The notes: a model not told the origin generated them from the letters alone. A stretch of DNA of 64,000 bases from Gordonia oryzae (GCF_003797185.1 NZ_RKMH01000001.1:310001-374000), one strand, 5' to 3'; numbered from the stretch's first letter, positions 1 through 11,114 are shown. Made by a program: numbers and translations.

Positions 1-1284
1 CCGGACGAGGTGGCCCGGTATCTGTTCCGGCGGGTTGTCTCCTGGGGCCGGTCGTCGAATGTGTTCCTGCAAAACGGTGCGCGGCTTTACCTCGACGTCG
101 GCTCGCATCCGGAGTACGCGACCGCCGAATGCGATGGTCTGGTTCAGCTGATCAACCACGACCGGGCGGGTGAACTCGTCCTCGAGGACCTCTTGATCGA
201 TGCCGAGCAGCGCCTGGCCGACGAGGGCATCGGTGGTGACATCTACCTGTTCAAGAACAACACCGATTCGGCCGGCAACTCTTACGGATGCCACGAAAAT
301 TATCTGGTGGTGCGGGCGGGCGAGTTCTCCCGCATCTCCGATGTGCTGTTGCCGTTCCTGGTGACCCGACAGCTGATCTGCGGCGCGGGGAAGGTGCTGG
401 CCACCCCGAAGGCGGCGACCTTCTGTCTGTCGCAGCGCGCCGAGCACATCTGGGAGGGTGTGTCGTCGGCGACCACCCGCTCCCGCCCGATCATCAACAC
501 CCGCGATGAGCCGCACGCCGACGCCGAGAAGTACCGGCGGCTGCACGTGATCGTCGGCGATTCCAACATGTCGGAGATGACGACGCTGCTCAAGGTCGGC
601 TCGGCGGCGTTGGTGCTGGAGATGATCGAGGCCGGCGTGGTGTTCCGGGATTTCGCCCTGGACAACCCGATTCGCGCGATCCGCGAGGTCAGCCATGACC
701 CCACGGGGCGTCGTCCGGTGCGGCTGGCCGGTGGTCGGCAGGCCAGCGCGCTGGACATCCAACGGGAGTACCACGCGCGTGCCGTCGAGCACCTGGTGAA
801 CCGTCGCCCGGATCCGGAGATGAGTATGGTTGTCGATCTGTGGGGCCGGATGCTCGACGCGGTGGAAAGCGGCGACTTTTCCGGGGTGGACACCGAGATC
901 GACTGGGTGATCAAGCGCAAGCTGTTCGAGCGCTATCAGGACCGATATTCGATGGACCTGTCGGACCCGAAGATCGCGCAACTCGACCTGGCTTTCCACG
1001 ACATCAAGCGTGGTCGAGGCGTTTTCGATGTCCTGTCTCGCAAGGGTCTGGTGCGCCGGATCACCACCGATGAGGCGATCAAGACCGCGGTGAACGAACC
1101 GCCGCAGACCACCCGGGCCAAGCTTCGTGGGGACTTCATTTCCGCTGCGCAGAAGGCTGGACGTGATTTCACCGTCGACTGGGTCCACCTCAAGCTCAAT
1201 GATCAGGCACAGCGAACGGTGCTCTGCAAGGACCCGTTCCGGTCGGTCGACGAGCGCGTCGATCGCCTGATCGCGTCGATGTGA
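1..1284 (+). CDS. pafA: Pup--protein ligase PafA (5' end missing)
   Basis: PafA ligates the prokaryotic ubiquitin-like protein Pup, through its C-terminal glutamate, to lysines of target proteins and so marks them for the mycobacterial-type proteasome. It belongs to the carboxylate-amine ligase/glutamine synthetase-like fold. The frame is open from base 1 ([20 protein letters not shown]), so about 25 N-terminal residues lie outside the window; 427 residues are visible of the roughly 450 usual. Hallmark stretches include [16 protein letters not shown], the [16 protein letters not shown] segment and the end [18 protein letters not shown]. It is followed 16 bases later by pafB, as in mycobacteria, where pafA and pafBC are neighbours. 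No frame damage is seen. Confidence 0.97.
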   Translation, partial: PDEVARYLFRRVVSWGRSSNVFLQNGARLYLDVGSHPEYATAECDGLVQLINHDRAGELVLEDLLIDAEQRLADEGIGGDIYLFKNNTDSAGNSYGCHENYLVVRAGEFSRISDVLLPFLVTRQLICGAGKVLATPKAATFCLSQRAEHIWEGVSSATTRSRPIINTRDEPHADAEKYRRLHVIVGDSNMSEMTTLLKVGSAALVLEMIEAGVVFRDFALDNPIRAIREVSHDPTGRRPVRLAGGRQASALDIQREYHARAVEHLVNRRPDPEMSMVVDLWGRMLDAVESGDFSGVDTEIDWVIKRKLFERYQDRYSMDLSDPKIAQLDLAFHDIKRGRGVFDVLSRKGLVRRITTDEAIKTAVNEPPQTTRAKLRGDFISAAQKAGRDFTVDWVHLKLNDQAQRTVLCKDPFRSVDERVDRLIASM

Positions 1285-1300
1285 GTCGTAGGCTCGACGG

Positions 1301-2302
1301 GTGGCATCATCCAAGGTCTCGAAGGTGGAACGACTCCTCAATCTGGTGATCTGCCTGCTGGCGACCAAGCAGTTCGTCACCGCCGAGTACATTCGGCGCA
1401 ACGTGGTCGGCTACCACGACGACGGGCAGTCGGTCGAGGCGTTCAACCGGATGTTCGAGCGCGATAAGACCGAGCTGCGCGAGCTCGGTATCCCGCTGGT
1501 GACCGGCCCCTCGGCGATGGGGCAGGGGCTCGACGGCTATCGCATCAATCGTGACAGTTACGAATTACCCGACCTCTCCTTCGACCGGGACGAGGCCGCG
1601 GCGATTGCGATGGCGGCGACGCTGTGGGACACCCCGGAGATCTCGGCCATCTCGCAAACTGCTGTCCTCAAGTTGAGGGCTGCCGGGTTCGATGTCCGCG
1701 CCGACGACGAGATCGGGATCTCCGCGGGTGATTCGGCGAGGTCGATGGGAAGTGAGGCGACGCTTGGTGCGTTGTTGCCGGCCATCGAGGCGCAACGAGC
1801 CGTGACATTCACCTACCGGGCCGGATCGGGATCGGTGGGAATGCCACGAACCCTCGAACCGTGGGGTGTGGTCACCCATCGAGGCCGCTGGTACGTCGTC
1901 GGTCACGATCGGGACCGCGACGACACCCGAACCTTCCGGCTGAGTCGTCTCACCGACGTGATGGCCGTCGGTGAGCCGGGCTCGGTGACCGTCCCCGCCG
2001 GCACCGATCTGCAGGCGATCGTCGCCTCGGCGGTCGATTCGGCAGTCGGGGCCGACGGCCGTACCGCGCGGGTGTGGGTGGCACACGGGCGCGCTGCGGG
2101 CCTACGGCGACATGCGACCGGCCAGTCCGCGCAGGAGTACGAGGGCGAACCCGGCGACGTCCTCGACATCGAGATCAGCTCGCTCACCGGTCTGGCGCGG
2201 ATGGTGCTCGGCGCCGGTGCCGATGCGGTAGTGCTCTCGCCGCCGGAGCTGAGGCAGATCGTCATCGATGCTCTCGACACCCTGACGCAGGAGAGTGCCT
2301 GA
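1301..2302 (+). CDS. pafB: WYL-domain transcriptional regulator PafB
   Basis: PafB and PafC form the PafBC complex, which in mycobacteria activates the LexA-independent DNA-damage response. Despite the name they are not part of the proteasome pathway itself. The 333-residue protein has an N-terminal helix-turn-helix region (about 5-90) and a WYL ligand-sensing domain centred near residues 160-220, seen as HRGRWYVVGHDRDRDDTRTF. The start is a GTG 16 bases after pafA. Its stop overlaps the pafC start (TGATG), which implies translational coupling. Regulation is probably shared with pafA. Confidence 0.93.
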   Translation: MASSKVSKVERLLNLVICLLATKQFVTAEYIRRNVVGYHDDGQSVEAFNRMFERDKTELRELGIPLVTGPSAMGQGLDGYRINRDSYELPDLSFDRDEAAAIAMAATLWDTPEISAISQTAVLKLRAAGFDVRADDEIGISAGDSARSMGSEATLGALLPAIEAQRAVTFTYRAGSGSVGMPRTLEPWGVVTHRGRWYVVGHDRDRDDTRTFRLSRLTDVMAVGEPGSVTVPAGTDLQAIVASAVDSAVGADGRTARVWVAHGRAAGLRRHATGQSAQEYEGEPGDVLDIEISSLTGLARMVLGAGADAVVLSPPELRQIVIDALDTLTQESA

Positions 2303-3303
2303 TGGCCCAGGCTGCACCGTCTCGATTGAGTCGCCTGCTTGCGCTCGTCCCGTATTTCCTTGCCCACGAAGGCATCTCGATCGATCAGGCCGCGGCCGAT
2401 CTCGGGGTGACCGAGCGCCAGCTGACCAAGGACCTCGAGCAACTGTTCGTGTGCGGCCTGCCGGGCTACTACCCGGACGATCTCATCGAGGTCGAGTTCA
2501 GCGAGGGACACGTACACGTCGGATTCACTGCGGGGATGGACCGGCCGCTGCGGCTGACCCCGACCGAGGCCAGCATCCTGCTGGTGGCATTGCGCGCGCT
2601 CGTCGACACCCCGGGTGTCCTCGACCGCGAAGCGGCCGGACGGGCCATCGCCAAGATCGAGCAGGCGGTCGGTGCGCCGGCACCCGGTGCCGCGGGCGGC
2701 TCCGGGCTCGCCCCTCTCGCCTCCGGCGACGACCTCACCGAGTCTCCTCGTTATCGCCTCGTCCGGGAGTCGGTGCGGTCGAGCCGTGCCCTGGCGTTGA
2801 ACTACTACTCGGCGAGCCGTGACGTGGTGACCAGGCGGATCATCGACCCGATCTCGCTGCAGGCCGTTGACGGTCATACCTATCTGCAGGCCTGGTGCCG
2901 CGAGAGCGAGGGCGTCCGGCTGTTCCGTTTCGACCGGATCGACGAGGCGGTGATGCTCGACGAACCGGCCGCACCGCCCGATCAGGCGCGCCACACCGTG
3001 CAGTCGCCGATCCTCACCGAGAACCCCGACCTTCCGTCGGTGGACATCGAGATCGATTCCTCGGAGTTGTGGATTCTCGACTACTACACCGTCGACCCAC
3101 TCGAACCGATTGAGAATCGGCCCTCTCCGTCCGCGCCGGTCCGGGCTCGCCTGGTCTACGGCTCGGCGGACTGGTTGACCCGCTTCCTCCTCGGTTTCGG
3201 TGGGCGAGTGCGCATCGCCGACGACGCCGAGATGGCGACGGCGATCCGCGTCGAAGCCGCGCGCGCCCGGGCGCGCTACGCGAGCGGCCCCGCGGGGGCG
3301 TGA
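2302..3303 (+). CDS. pafC: WYL-domain transcriptional regulator PafC
   Basis: This is the partner of PafB in the PafBC DNA-damage activator. The 333-residue protein has an N-terminal winged HTH ([20 protein letters not shown] onwards, about residues 5-75) and a C-terminal WYL-type sensor with the motif [20 protein letters not shown]. The ATG at 2302 shares its A with the pafB stop codon. A longer upstream reading frame exists, but it lies wholly inside pafB and lacks family similarity, so the overlapping ATG was chosen. The gene ends 89 bases before tatA. Confidence 0.92.
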   Translation: MAQAAPSRLSRLLALVPYFLAHEGISIDQAAADLGVTERQLTKDLEQLFVCGLPGYYPDDLIEVEFSEGHVHVGFTAGMDRPLRLTPTEASILLVALRALVDTPGVLDREAAGRAIAKIEQAVGAPAPGAAGGSGLAPLASGDDLTESPRYRLVRESVRSSRALALNYYSASRDVVTRRIIDPISLQAVDGHTYLQAWCRESEGVRLFRFDRIDEAVMLDEPAAPPDQARHTVQSPILTENPDLPSVDIEIDSSELWILDYYTVDPLEPIENRPSPSAPVRARLVYGSADWLTRFLLGFGGRVRIADDAEMATAIRVEAARARARYASGPAGA

Positions 3304-3392
3304 ACAAGAATCGTCACACTTGCAGTGAGGGGTATTCCGGGGTGCGGGGTAGGATGTCCCTCGGGCCGAGAAATGGCGGGAGAGGTAGTGCG

Positions 3393-3665
3393 ATGGGTTT
3401 AACGTCATGGTGGCACTGGGCCATCGTGCTGGTGGTTCTGGTGTTGCTCTTCGGATCGAAGAAGCTGCCCGACGCCGCACGCGGACTCGGCCAGTCACTG
3501 CGAATCTTCAAGAGCGAGGTCCAGGAGATGCAGAAGGACGGGGAGACCCGACCGACCGCCGCCGAACCCGTTCCGCCGCGTGAACTGCCGACCTCCTCGC
3601 AGACGCCGCCGCACGACCCGGCAACTCCGAAGGCGCCGGCCGACAACACGAAGAAGCCCGCCTAG
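3393..3665 (+). CDS. tatA: Sec-independent protein translocase subunit TatA
   Basis: TatA oligomerises to form the pathway through which folded twin-arginine substrates cross the membrane. The 90-residue protein has the usual layout: one N-terminal membrane segment (residues about 5-20, [16 protein letters not shown]), the [20 protein letters not shown] hinge and amphipathic helix, then a polar Pro/Thr-rich tail. The ATG at 3393 is preceded by a purine-rich ribosome site (GGGAGAGG), so it is preferred over the in-frame GTG-type extension that begins upstream near 3300. tatC follows after 11 bases. Confidence 0.94.
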   Translation: MGLTSWWHWAIVLVVLVLLFGSKKLPDAARGLGQSLRIFKSEVQEMQKDGETRPTAAEPVPPRELPTSSQTPPHDPATPKAPADNTKKPA

Positions 3666-3676
3666 GCGCGTACGGC

Positions 3677-4672
3677 GTGCGGATCTCACTCGACCCGCGG
3701 AAGCGACAACGCAAGCTCAACCCCGACGGCACCATGCCGTTGGTGGAGCACCTGCAGGAGCTTCGCTACCGACTCCTCGTGGCTATGGCGGCCATCATCG
3801 TCACCACTGTCGTCGGCTTCGTCTGGTACTCACACGGCATCCCCGGCGTCACATCCCTCGGCGATCTACTGCGCGAGCCCTACTGTTCGCTGCCGCCGTC
3901 GACCCGGGCGACGCTGACGCCCGACGGCAGCTGTCGGCTCCTCGCGACCGGCCCCTTCGACCAGTTCATGTTGCGTCTGAAGGTCGCGTTGACCGCAGGC
4001 ATGGTGCTGGCGTGCCCCGTCTGGCTGTATCAGCTCTGGCAGTTCGTAACCCCGGGCCTGCACGCCAACGAACGCAAGTACGCGATGAGTTTCGTCTCCG
4101 CGGCGGCGGTGCTGTTCGCCGGTGGTGCGGTGATGGCCTACCTGGTGGTGGCCAAGGCTTTCCATTTCCTGTTGACTGTTGGTAACGACGTACAGGTGAC
4201 CGCCCTGGCCGGTGACCAGTATTTCGGCTTCATGATCCATCTGCTGATCATCTTCGGCGTGAGCTTCGAACTCCCGCTGCTCATCGTCGCACTCAACCTT
4301 GTCGGGGTCGTCAGCTATCAGAAGCTCAAGGCGTGGCGTCGCGGGCTCATCTTCACGATGTTCGTTTTCGCGGCGATCGTCACCCCCGGCCAGGACCCGT
4401 TCACGATGCTGGCGTTGTCCCTGGCGTTGACAGTGCTGCTTGAGGTCGCTGTCCAGATCGCCCGCGTCAACGATCGGCGCAAGACTCGCCGAACCCGGGA
4501 ATGGGACGCCCTGGCCGACGACCAGGCCAGCACGATCCCCGCGCCGTCGGCGCCGCCGGTGGCCACGCGGCTGGACCCGGCCGTCGGCGTGAGCCCCACA
4601 AGCCGCCCCACCGAGCGGGGCACGCCAGGTGCCCGGGTGCGCGACGTATCCACCTTCGACGACATCCTCTGA
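3677..4672 (+). CDS. tatC: Sec-independent protein translocase subunit TatC
   Basis: TatC is the polytopic receptor that binds twin-arginine signal peptides and recruits TatA. The 331-residue protein begins with the conserved cytoplasmic motif [15 protein letters not shown], and six hydrophobic segments can be followed (for example [50 protein letters not shown] and [18 protein letters not shown]). The C-terminal 60 residues are a polar cytoplasmic extension rich in Pro/Ala/Thr, longer than in E. coli but usual in actinobacteria. The start given is GTG at 3677; the ATG 16 codons later (MPLVEH) is a fair alternative. It is in an operon with tatA. Confidence 0.95.
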   Translation: MRISLDPRKRQRKLNPDGTMPLVEHLQELRYRLLVAMAAIIVTTVVGFVWYSHGIPGVTSLGDLLREPYCSLPPSTRATLTPDGSCRLLATGPFDQFMLRLKVALTAGMVLACPVWLYQLWQFVTPGLHANERKYAMSFVSAAAVLFAGGAVMAYLVVAKAFHFLLTVGNDVQVTALAGDQYFGFMIHLLIIFGVSFELPLLIVALNLVGVVSYQKLKAWRRGLIFTMFVFAAIVTPGQDPFTMLALSLALTVLLEVAVQIARVNDRRKTRRTREWDALADDQASTIPAPSAPPVATRLDPAVGVSPTSRPTERGTPGARVRDVSTFDDIL

Positions 4673-4750
4673 CCCGGAGATCGGGCGATCTGGCGACCCG
4701 TCGACGTCTCACTCGGCCATCGTCTGACCGAGCCATGACCGAGATGCATA

Positions 4751-7627
4751 GTGAGCACCGATGGCCTCGAAGATGACATGCTGGTGTCGATGACTTCCTC
4801 GAACCGTCTCGACGCTCCCTCCGCCACCGCGGAATCGGCGTTCGACACCTTCGTCGGCCGCCTGGACTTCCGTCTCGACGATTTCCAGATCCGCGCCTGC
4901 CACGCTCTGGAGAGCGGCCACGGCGTCCTCGTCTGTGCCCCCACGGGTGCGGGCAAGACCATCGTTGGCGAGTTCGCCGTGCACCTGGCGCTCGCGTCGG
5001 GCAGCAAGTGCTTCTACACCACGCCGATCAAGGCATTGAGTAATCAGAAGTACGCCGACCTGGTCGCGGTGTACGGCGCCGCGTCGGTCGGGCTGCTCAC
5101 CGGTGACACCTCGATCAACTCCGACGCGCCGGTGGTGGTGATGACCACCGAGGTCGTGCGCAACATGATCTACGCGAACTCCCCGGCGCTGAACGGCTTG
5201 TCGCATGTGGTGATGGACGAGGTGCACTTCCTCGCTGACCGCTTCCGAGGCGCCGTGTGGGAAGAGGTCATCCTGCATCTCGAACCCTCGGTGCGGGTGG
5301 TCAGCCTGTCGGCGACGGTGAGCAACGCCGAGGAGTTCGGCGAGTGGATTCAGACGGTCCGAGGCGACACCACGGTGATTGTCGACGATCACCGGCCGGT
5401 TCCGCTGACCCAACACGTGCTGGTCGGCAGCCGCCTGTTCGACCTGTTCGACTCCCGCAGTTCGGCGGGCGATCATCGGCTGAAGGTCAATCCCGAGCTG
5501 AAGCGCTTCATCCGCCACCGGATGCTTCTCGACGATGGCGACGGCCAGCGCGGGAGCCGGGGGCGCGGTCCCCGACGCAAGCCGGGCCCGCCCCGGCCAC
5601 AGGTCGTCGCACGTCTGGAGAAGGACGGCTTGCTGCCCGCGATCGGCTTCATCTTCTCCCGTGCCGGTTGCGATGGCGCGCTGGCGCAGTGTCTGCGGTC
5701 GGGTCTGAACCTGCTCACCCCCGATCAGGTCGCGGCGGTGGACGAGGTGGTGGATCGACATCTGACCGAACTCTCGCCCGCCGATGCCGACGTGCTGGGT
5801 GTCGACGAGTGGCGGGCGGGTCTGCGTCGCGGGTTCGCTGCGCATCATGCCGGGTTGTTGCCGACCTTCCGGCACACGGTCGAGGAACTCTTCGTCCGCG
5901 GACTGGTCCGCATGGTGTTCGCCACCGAGACCCTGGCATTGGGCATCAACATGCCCGCCCGGTCGGTGGTGCTCGAGCGGCTCGTCAAGTTCAACGGTGA
6001 GGCGCATGTGGACCTCAGCCCTGGGGAATTCACCCAGCTGACCGGCCGAGCTGGTCGACGCGGGATCGACGTCGAAGGACACGCGGTGGTCGTGTGGTCA
6101 CCGGAACTGATCCCGGAGCAGGTTGCCGGATTGGCCGGTGCCCGTACCTTTCCGCTGCGGAGTTCCTTCGCGCCGGAATACAACATGGCAACGAATCTGA
6201 TCGGGCGACTCGGTCTTGCCGGGTCGCGCGATCTGCTCAACCGCTCCTTTGCGCAGTTTCAGGCGGACCGTTCGGTGGTCGGTCAGGCGCGCAAGGTCGA
6301 CGAGATGAGCCGTCAGTTGCGGCGTCTCGACGTCGAACTCGCCGGTGCTGCGCAGCGCCGGGGGATCGATCCGGGACCGGTCGGCGTCGGCGCAGACACC
6401 GCAGGTCCGGCAGATGGTGCAGAGGTCGTACACGGTGCCGACAAACCCTACGCGGGCTTCCTCGGATACATCACCCTGCGTGAGGACATCCGTCGGCGCG
6501 AACGTGATCTGCGGTTCCGGCGTCGCGTCGAGGGTCGGGATGCGATCGCCGACGAACTCGCCTCGCTCAAACGGGGTGCGGTCATCGGTGTGCCGACGGG
6601 GCGTCATCGCGGGATCGCGGTGGTGGTGGAGACGGCCGGGGCGCCGGTCGACCCGAAACCGCTGGTGCTCACCGAGGACGCCTGGTGCGGTCGGGTCGGG
6701 GTGGCCGATTTCGTCAATCCGCCGGAGGTCCTCGGCGGAATGCGCTTACCGCGCAACGCCGATCGTCGTACCGGGCGAGGTCGCCGCGACCTCGCTTCGG
6801 CGCTGCGCTCCACCGGTATCGAGATGCCCCGTGGGCGCGGGAGCAAGAAGCGTGCCGAGGCCGCCGACGACGCCGAGCTCAAGCGGCTCCGGCACGCACT
6901 GAAAGCGCATCCCGCCCACGGGATCGAGGCCTCTGACGATCTGTTCCGGCTGGCCGAACGGCGCAATCGGCTGCTACGCGACATCGTCGACGCGCAGGCT
7001 AGGATCGGCGCGCGCACCTCGACGCTGGGTGTCACCTTCGACCACATCGTCGGGGTGCTCAGTGAACTCGGTTATGTGGAGTACGTCGATGAGACCGTGC
7101 GTGTCACCCCGACCGGTGAGGTGCTCGCCCGGATCTACAGCGAGAGCGACCTGGTGGTCACCGAGTGCATCCGGGCGGGGATCTGGGACAAGCTCTCACC
7201 GCCGGACCTGGCAGCCGTCGTCGCCGCGATGGTCTTCGAATCACGCCGCGAGAGCTACTCCGGTGCCGATGCGATGAGCGGCAATCCGGCGCTGCGCACT
7301 GCCCTGGCCGAGACCATCGCGATCTGGCGCTCGGTAACCTCCGTGGAGACCCGCCACCACGTCTCGCCGACACGGGAACCCGATACCGGCTTCTCCATCG
7401 CGGTCTCGATGTGGGTGTCGGGCCGGTCGTTGACCGAGGCGCTCGCCGCGGCCGGTGAGCGCGGACATCTGCTCTCGCCGGGGGATTTCGTCCGATGGAA
7501 CCGACAGGTCGTCGACCTGCTCGAACAGATCCGGCTGTGTGTGGGTGCGGATTCGCCGCTGGCGCGCCCCGCGCGCGTTGCGGTGGGGGCCATCCGCCGC
7601 GGCGTCGTCGCCGCCGAACTGGGCTGA
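4751..7627 (+). CDS. helY: DEAD/DEAH-box RNA helicase HelY (Mtr4/Ski2-like)
   Basis: This is a large ATP-dependent helicase of the Ski2/Mtr4 superfamily, believed to act in RNA processing; HelY is its mycobacterial name. The 958 residues show the Q-motif region (FRLDDFQIRACHALESG), Walker A (APTGAGKTIVGEFA), motif II DEVH (VVMDEVHFLADRF), motif III (SLSATVSN) and motif VI (QLTGRAGRRGIDV). A C-terminal DSHCT-type domain follows (about residues 800-950). GTG at 4751 is used as the start; the ATG at 4790 (MTSSNRLDAP) is equally possible, and neither has a strong ribosome site. In mycobacteria the gene also follows tatC. Confidence 0.93.
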   Translation: MSTDGLEDDMLVSMTSSNRLDAPSATAESAFDTFVGRLDFRLDDFQIRACHALESGHGVLVCAPTGAGKTIVGEFAVHLALASGSKCFYTTPIKALSNQKYADLVAVYGAASVGLLTGDTSINSDAPVVVMTTEVVRNMIYANSPALNGLSHVVMDEVHFLADRFRGAVWEEVILHLEPSVRVVSLSATVSNAEEFGEWIQTVRGDTTVIVDDHRPVPLTQHVLVGSRLFDLFDSRSSAGDHRLKVNPELKRFIRHRMLLDDGDGQRGSRGRGPRRKPGPPRPQVVARLEKDGLLPAIGFIFSRAGCDGALAQCLRSGLNLLTPDQVAAVDEVVDRHLTELSPADADVLGVDEWRAGLRRGFAAHHAGLLPTFRHTVEELFVRGLVRMVFATETLALGINMPARSVVLERLVKFNGEAHVDLSPGEFTQLTGRAGRRGIDVEGHAVVVWSPELIPEQVAGLAGARTFPLRSSFAPEYNMATNLIGRLGLAGSRDLLNRSFAQFQADRSVVGQARKVDEMSRQLRRLDVELAGAAQRRGIDPGPVGVGADTAGPADGAEVVHGADKPYAGFLGYITLREDIRRRERDLRFRRRVEGRDAIADELASLKRGAVIGVPTGRHRGIAVVVETAGAPVDPKPLVLTEDAWCGRVGVADFVNPPEVLGGMRLPRNADRRTGRGRRDLASALRSTGIEMPRGRGSKKRAEAADDAELKRLRHALKAHPAHGIEASDDLFRLAERRNRLLRDIVDAQARIGARTSTLGVTFDHIVGVLSELGYVEYVDETVRVTPTGEVLARIYSESDLVVTECIRAGIWDKLSPPDLAAVVAAMVFESRRESYSGADAMSGNPALRTALAETIAIWRSVTSVETRHHVSPTREPDTGFSIAVSMWVSGRSLTEALAAAGERGHLLSPGDFVRWNRQVVDLLEQIRLCVGADSPLARPARVAVGAIRRGVVAAELG

Positions 7628-7858
7628 CGGTCGATATTCGGTCGTCCGACCGACGCGATTCGTCGCCGTCGGGCACATTGAGGGATCGAGGGCGGTCGCT
7701 GGGGTAACGTTTCTTGCTGATCGGACCGGTGGGCGACCTCCCGCGTTGATGCCGGCGGACAGGCCGGGTGCACCTCGGGTGATTTTGCCGACCATGAAGA
7801 TCGGGCGAATCGGCGACACGCGCATGCCAAGCGGCGCAGCGAAGGCGGGAGACCACAG

Positions 7859-8833
7859 ATGAGCAATCCGGAAGACCCCAGCAACAAGGTTCCGGGTACC
7901 CCGGCTGGCGGCGACGCGGCTCCGGGCGGCCCTGCCGCACTCGCGAACCCGACGGAAGCCGGAACCGACGGCAAGACCGAGGTCGTGCAGATTCCCGGGC
8001 ACGTGCAGCAGCCACCGCAGGCGCCGCCGACCACCGCCACCCCGGCCGGTTATCCCGTCCAGCCGGGCCCTCCCCAGCAACCCGGATACCCTGCACCGGG
8101 TTACGGAACCCCTTCGGCGCCATCGGGATTCGGCGCGACGAGCGGTCAGCAGTACAACCCGACCCAGATGGCGCCCACCAGCCAGCCCCAGCAGTTCGGT
8201 CAGACCCCGCAATTCACTCAGGGCCAGGCTTACGGCCCGCCCCAGCAGTTCGGCCAGCCCCAGCCATACGGTCAGCAGCCCGGCCAGGCGAGCGCGCCGA
8301 ACGGCGCTGAAGCCCAAACGCCGTACGGCGGCCCGGCCCAGCAGCCGGGGGCTCCGTATGGTCAGCAGCCCGGGACCACGCCCTACGGTGCCCAGAGTCA
8401 GCCGGGTACCGCCGGTTTCGGCCAGTTCAACCAGCCGCAACCGGGACAGCCCGGCCCCTACGGTGCGTACGGAGCACCCGGCGACCAGTTCGCCGGCATG
8501 GCCGCGCCCACGCAGAAGAAGGGTCTCTGGAGGGGACTGATCGCCGTGGGCGCGGTCCTGATCGTCGCGGCGATCGCGATCGTCGTCACCGGATGGCTGT
8601 GGTGGTGGCCGCGTGAACTGGATCAGACGGCCGCGCAGAACGGTGTCAAACAGGTTCTCACCGAGCAGTACCAGGCCAGCGACGTCTCGGATGTGAGCTG
8701 CCCGTCCGGCCAGAAGGTCAAGAAGGGCAACTCCTTCACGTGCACGGCGACCGTCGGCGGCCAGAAGCAGAACGTCAAGGTCACCTTCCTCGACGACGAC
8801 GGCAAGTACCAGGTGGCGCGACCGACCAGCTGA
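7859..8833 (+). CDS. DUF4333 membrane-anchored protein with Pro/Gln/Gly-rich N-terminus
   Basis: Function is unknown. The 324-residue protein has three parts. The first is a long cytoplasmic low-complexity region rich in Pro, Gln, Gly and Tyr (about 1-220, many PYG and QQFGQ units). A single membrane helix follows (about 223-245, LIAVGAVLIVAAIAIVVTGW). The extracellular domain of about 75 residues has the DUF4333 signature, with two cysteines in VSCPSGQKV and SFTCTATVGG that probably form a disulfide. The position matches Rv2091c beside helY in M. tuberculosis. The ATG at 7859 follows GGCGGGAG. The 231 bases upstream hold no gene. Confidence 0.85.
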   Translation: MSNPEDPSNKVPGTPAGGDAAPGGPAALANPTEAGTDGKTEVVQIPGHVQQPPQAPPTTATPAGYPVQPGPPQQPGYPAPGYGTPSAPSGFGATSGQQYNPTQMAPTSQPQQFGQTPQFTQGQAYGPPQQFGQPQPYGQQPGQASAPNGAEAQTPYGGPAQQPGAPYGQQPGTTPYGAQSQPGTAGFGQFNQPQPGQPGPYGAYGAPGDQFAGMAAPTQKKGLWRGLIAVGAVLIVAAIAIVVTGWLWWWPRELDQTAAQNGVKQVLTEQYQASDVSDVSCPSGQKVKKGNSFTCTATVGGQKQNVKVTFLDDDGKYQVARPTS

Positions 8834-8880
8834 GCCCGACCGGGGCCACACCACGACACGCGGCCGGACGCCGGACGCGA

Positions 8881-9912
8881 TCAGCGCGGCACGTCGAGAT
8901 CCCACCCCAGAGCCTTGGACAGGCGGCCGACCGACGTCCCGATCCCCAGTTCGGCCGCGAGTTCGACCAGACGCCCCGGATCCGCCGGTGCCGCGGGTAA
9001 GCGGTCGTCGGTGCTCTCCACGGTCTCGGCGTCGGTACGGACGAAGACCACCGTGCGCGCGGCGCTCAGATAGTCGGCGGAAGCGATGAGTGCCTTGCGG
9101 TTTCGTGGGGTCAGCGATGACGACGGATCGGCGGCCGCGGTTTCGAGTTCGTCGAGTCCGCCGTATTCGGTGATGAGCTTGGCCGCGGTCTTCTCGCCGA
9201 TCCCGCTCACCCCGGGCAGACCGTCGGACGGGTCGCCGCGCAGGATCGACATCTCCGCGTACCCCGCACCGGCACGCTCGGTGGGCACGCCGTACTTCTC
9301 GCCGACCTCCACCGGACCCATCATCTCCGCCTTCGCCAGCCCTCGACCGACATAGAGAACCCGCACGCGGACCGGGTCGTCGGCGACGACCTGCAGCAGA
9401 TCCCGGTCGCCGCTCACCACGATCACGTCGTCGGTGGACTCGGCGAACGCCAACGTGCCGATCACATCGTCGGCCTCGCAGCCTGCTGCACCCGAGGTGG
9501 CGACTCCGGCCGCGGCGAGCACCTCGAGGATCATGTCAACCTGCGGGGTGAGGGTGTCCGGAACTTCCTCGATATCGACGGTTATAGCGCCACCCCCGAG
9601 GGTGTCGCCGGCCGGCTGGGCCACCCGATGCGCCTTGTAGGAGGGGATGAGGTCGGTACGGAACGACGGTCGCCAGTCGAGATCGAGGCAGACCACCAGT
9701 CGCGTCGGTCCCTCGCGCGTCACCAGGGTGGCGATGGTGTCGAGAAAGCCGCGGACGGCGTTGACGGGCCGACCGTCGGGCGTGGTCATCTTCTCCGGCA
9801 GTGCGAAGAACGCGCGGAACCACAAGCTGGCTCCGTCGAGCAGCATCACGGTGCCGTGGGTGGATCGTCCGGTGTCGGTCACGCCCACAACTCTGTCATC
9901 CCGCGCCGACAT
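8881..9912 (-). CDS. 5'-3' exonuclease (FEN/PIN type, PolA-exonuclease-like)
   Basis: This is a stand-alone relative of the N-terminal 5'-nuclease domain of DNA polymerase I. It probably cleaves flap or 5' ends in repair or Okazaki fragment processing. Acidic metal-binding motifs are visible as [29 protein letters not shown] and [12 protein letters not shown], followed by the helix-three-turn-helix [19 protein letters not shown]. The ATG at 9912 has a GGAG nine bases upstream; the GTG at 9882 (VTDTGRS) is an alternative. It converges with the DUF4333 gene (47 bases apart) and diverges from pepE, as Rv2090 does between Rv2091c and Rv2089c. Confidence 0.88.
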   Translation of the reverse strand: MSARDDRVVGVTDTGRSTHGTVMLLDGASLWFRAFFALPEKMTTPDGRPVNAVRGFLDTIATLVTREGPTRLVVCLDLDWRPSFRTDLIPSYKAHRVAQPAGDTLGGGAITVDIEEVPDTLTPQVDMILEVLAAAGVATSGAAGCEADDVIGTLAFAESTDDVIVVSGDRDLLQVVADDPVRVRVLYVGRGLAKAEMMGPVEVGEKYGVPTERAGAGYAEMSILRGDPSDGLPGVSGIGEKTAAKLITEYGGLDELETAAADPSSSLTPRNRKALIASADYLSAARTVVFVRTDAETVESTDDRLPAAPADPGRLVELAAELGIGTSVGRLSKALGWDLDVPR

Positions 9913-9980
9913 CACGCGCGAGGCTCCGACGCCTTGGCGTCGAATCCGACCCACCACCGCCGTCCGCGTAGGCTGCCCGC

Positions 9981-11099
9981 ATGGGTAGTGCTTCGCGATT
10001 CGACTCCGATGTGTACCGCACGAGGGTGGCCCGTGCGGCCGAACTGACCGCCGGCGCCGGACTCGACGCCCTGATCGTCTCGCCCGGCCCGGACCTGCGG
10101 TATCTGATCGGTTCGCGCGCGCAGACCTTCGAGCGGTTGACGGCGTTGGTGATCGGCGCCGACGGCACCACGCGCCTGGTCGTGGCGCGTCTGGAGCTGG
10201 CCTCGGTACGTGAGTCGACGGCCGCGGATCTCGGTATCGAGATCGTCGACTGGGTCGACGGTCAGGACGCCCACGCGCTGGCCCTGGCCGGGTTGCCCGA
10301 CCACCCGCAACTCGCGGTGTCCGACGCGATGCCCGCCCTGCACCTCGTGCCGATCGCGCAGCGGGTCGCCGCCACCCCGGCCTTGGCCACCGATGTGTTG
10401 CGCGAACTGCGCATGATCAAGGACGAGGAGGAGATCGAGGCGTTGCGCCGGGCCGGTGCGGCCATCGATCGAGTGCATGCGCGCATGGGTGAATGGCTGC
10501 GGCCGGGACGCACCGAAAAGGACGTCGCCGACGACATCGCCGCGGCGATCGTCGCCGAGGGCCACACGGGGGCGGAGTTCGTCATCGTCGGCTCCGGACC
10601 ACATGGCGCCGACCCGCACCACGAGTTCTCCGACCGGGTGATCGAGCCCGACGACATCGTGGTCATCGACATCGGCGGCCCGGTCGAGCCCGGATACAAC
10701 TCGGACTCCACCCGCACCTACTGCTTCGCGTCCCCGCCCGTCGAGGTCGCCGAGGCCTACGCCGCTCTACAAGACGCCCAGGCGCGTGCGGTGCAAGCGG
10801 TGCGGCCGGGCGTCACCGCCGAATCGATCGACGCCGCCGCCCGCGACCTGCTACGTGAGCGTGGGCTGGCCGAGAACTTCATCCACCGCACCGGCCACGG
10901 CATCGGCCTGTCGGTCCACGAGGAGCCCTACATCGTGGGCGGAAACGATCTGATACTGCGGCCGGGAATGGCCTTCAGCGTCGAACCGGGTGTGTATTTC
11001 GCCGGACGATGGGGTGCGCGGATCGAGGACATCGTCGTGGTCACCGACGACGGCCACGAAGCACTCAACGTACGGCCGCACGACCTCGTGGTGCTCTGA
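9981..11099 (+). CDS. pepE: M24-family metallopeptidase PepE (Xaa-Pro dipeptidase-like)
   Basis: This is a cytosolic aminopeptidase/prolidase of the pita-bread fold that removes or cleaves N-terminal residues before proline. The 372 residues comprise an N-terminal creatinase-like domain (about 10-135) and the catalytic domain. All five metal ligands can be assigned: Asp in VVIDIGG, Asp in NSDSTR, His in TGHGIG, Glu in FSVEPG and Glu in RIEDIV. The second conserved His is in SVHEEP. The ATG at 9981 faces the exonuclease gene across a short divergent promoter region. The order matches Rv2090/Rv2089c. Confidence 0.92.
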   Translation: MGSASRFDSDVYRTRVARAAELTAGAGLDALIVSPGPDLRYLIGSRAQTFERLTALVIGADGTTRLVVARLELASVRESTAADLGIEIVDWVDGQDAHALALAGLPDHPQLAVSDAMPALHLVPIAQRVAATPALATDVLRELRMIKDEEEIEALRRAGAAIDRVHARMGEWLRPGRTEKDVADDIAAAIVAEGHTGAEFVIVGSGPHGADPHHEFSDRVIEPDDIVVIDIGGPVEPGYNSDSTRTYCFASPPVEVAEAYAALQDAQARAVQAVRPGVTAESIDAAARDLLRERGLAENFIHRTGHGIGLSVHEEPYIVGGNDLILRPGMAFSVEPGVYFAGRWGARIEDIVVVTDDGHEALNVRPHDLVVL

Positions 11100-11114
11100 A
11101 CTCTCGTCGACCTC

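Noticed and set aside
3343..3392. Possible promoter (TAGGAT) before tatA
   Set aside because: A -10-like hexamer is visible at 3350 but no -35 element at a proper distance.
1903..3498. 531-codon minus-strand frame across pafB-pafC-tatA
   Set aside because: Antisense shadow of three well-supported conserved genes, with Arg/Pro/Gly-rich composition and no domain.
7241..8905. 554-codon minus-strand frame opposite helY end and the DUF4333 gene
   Set aside because: Covers two good plus-strand genes and has low-complexity Leu/Arg-rich translation without motifs.
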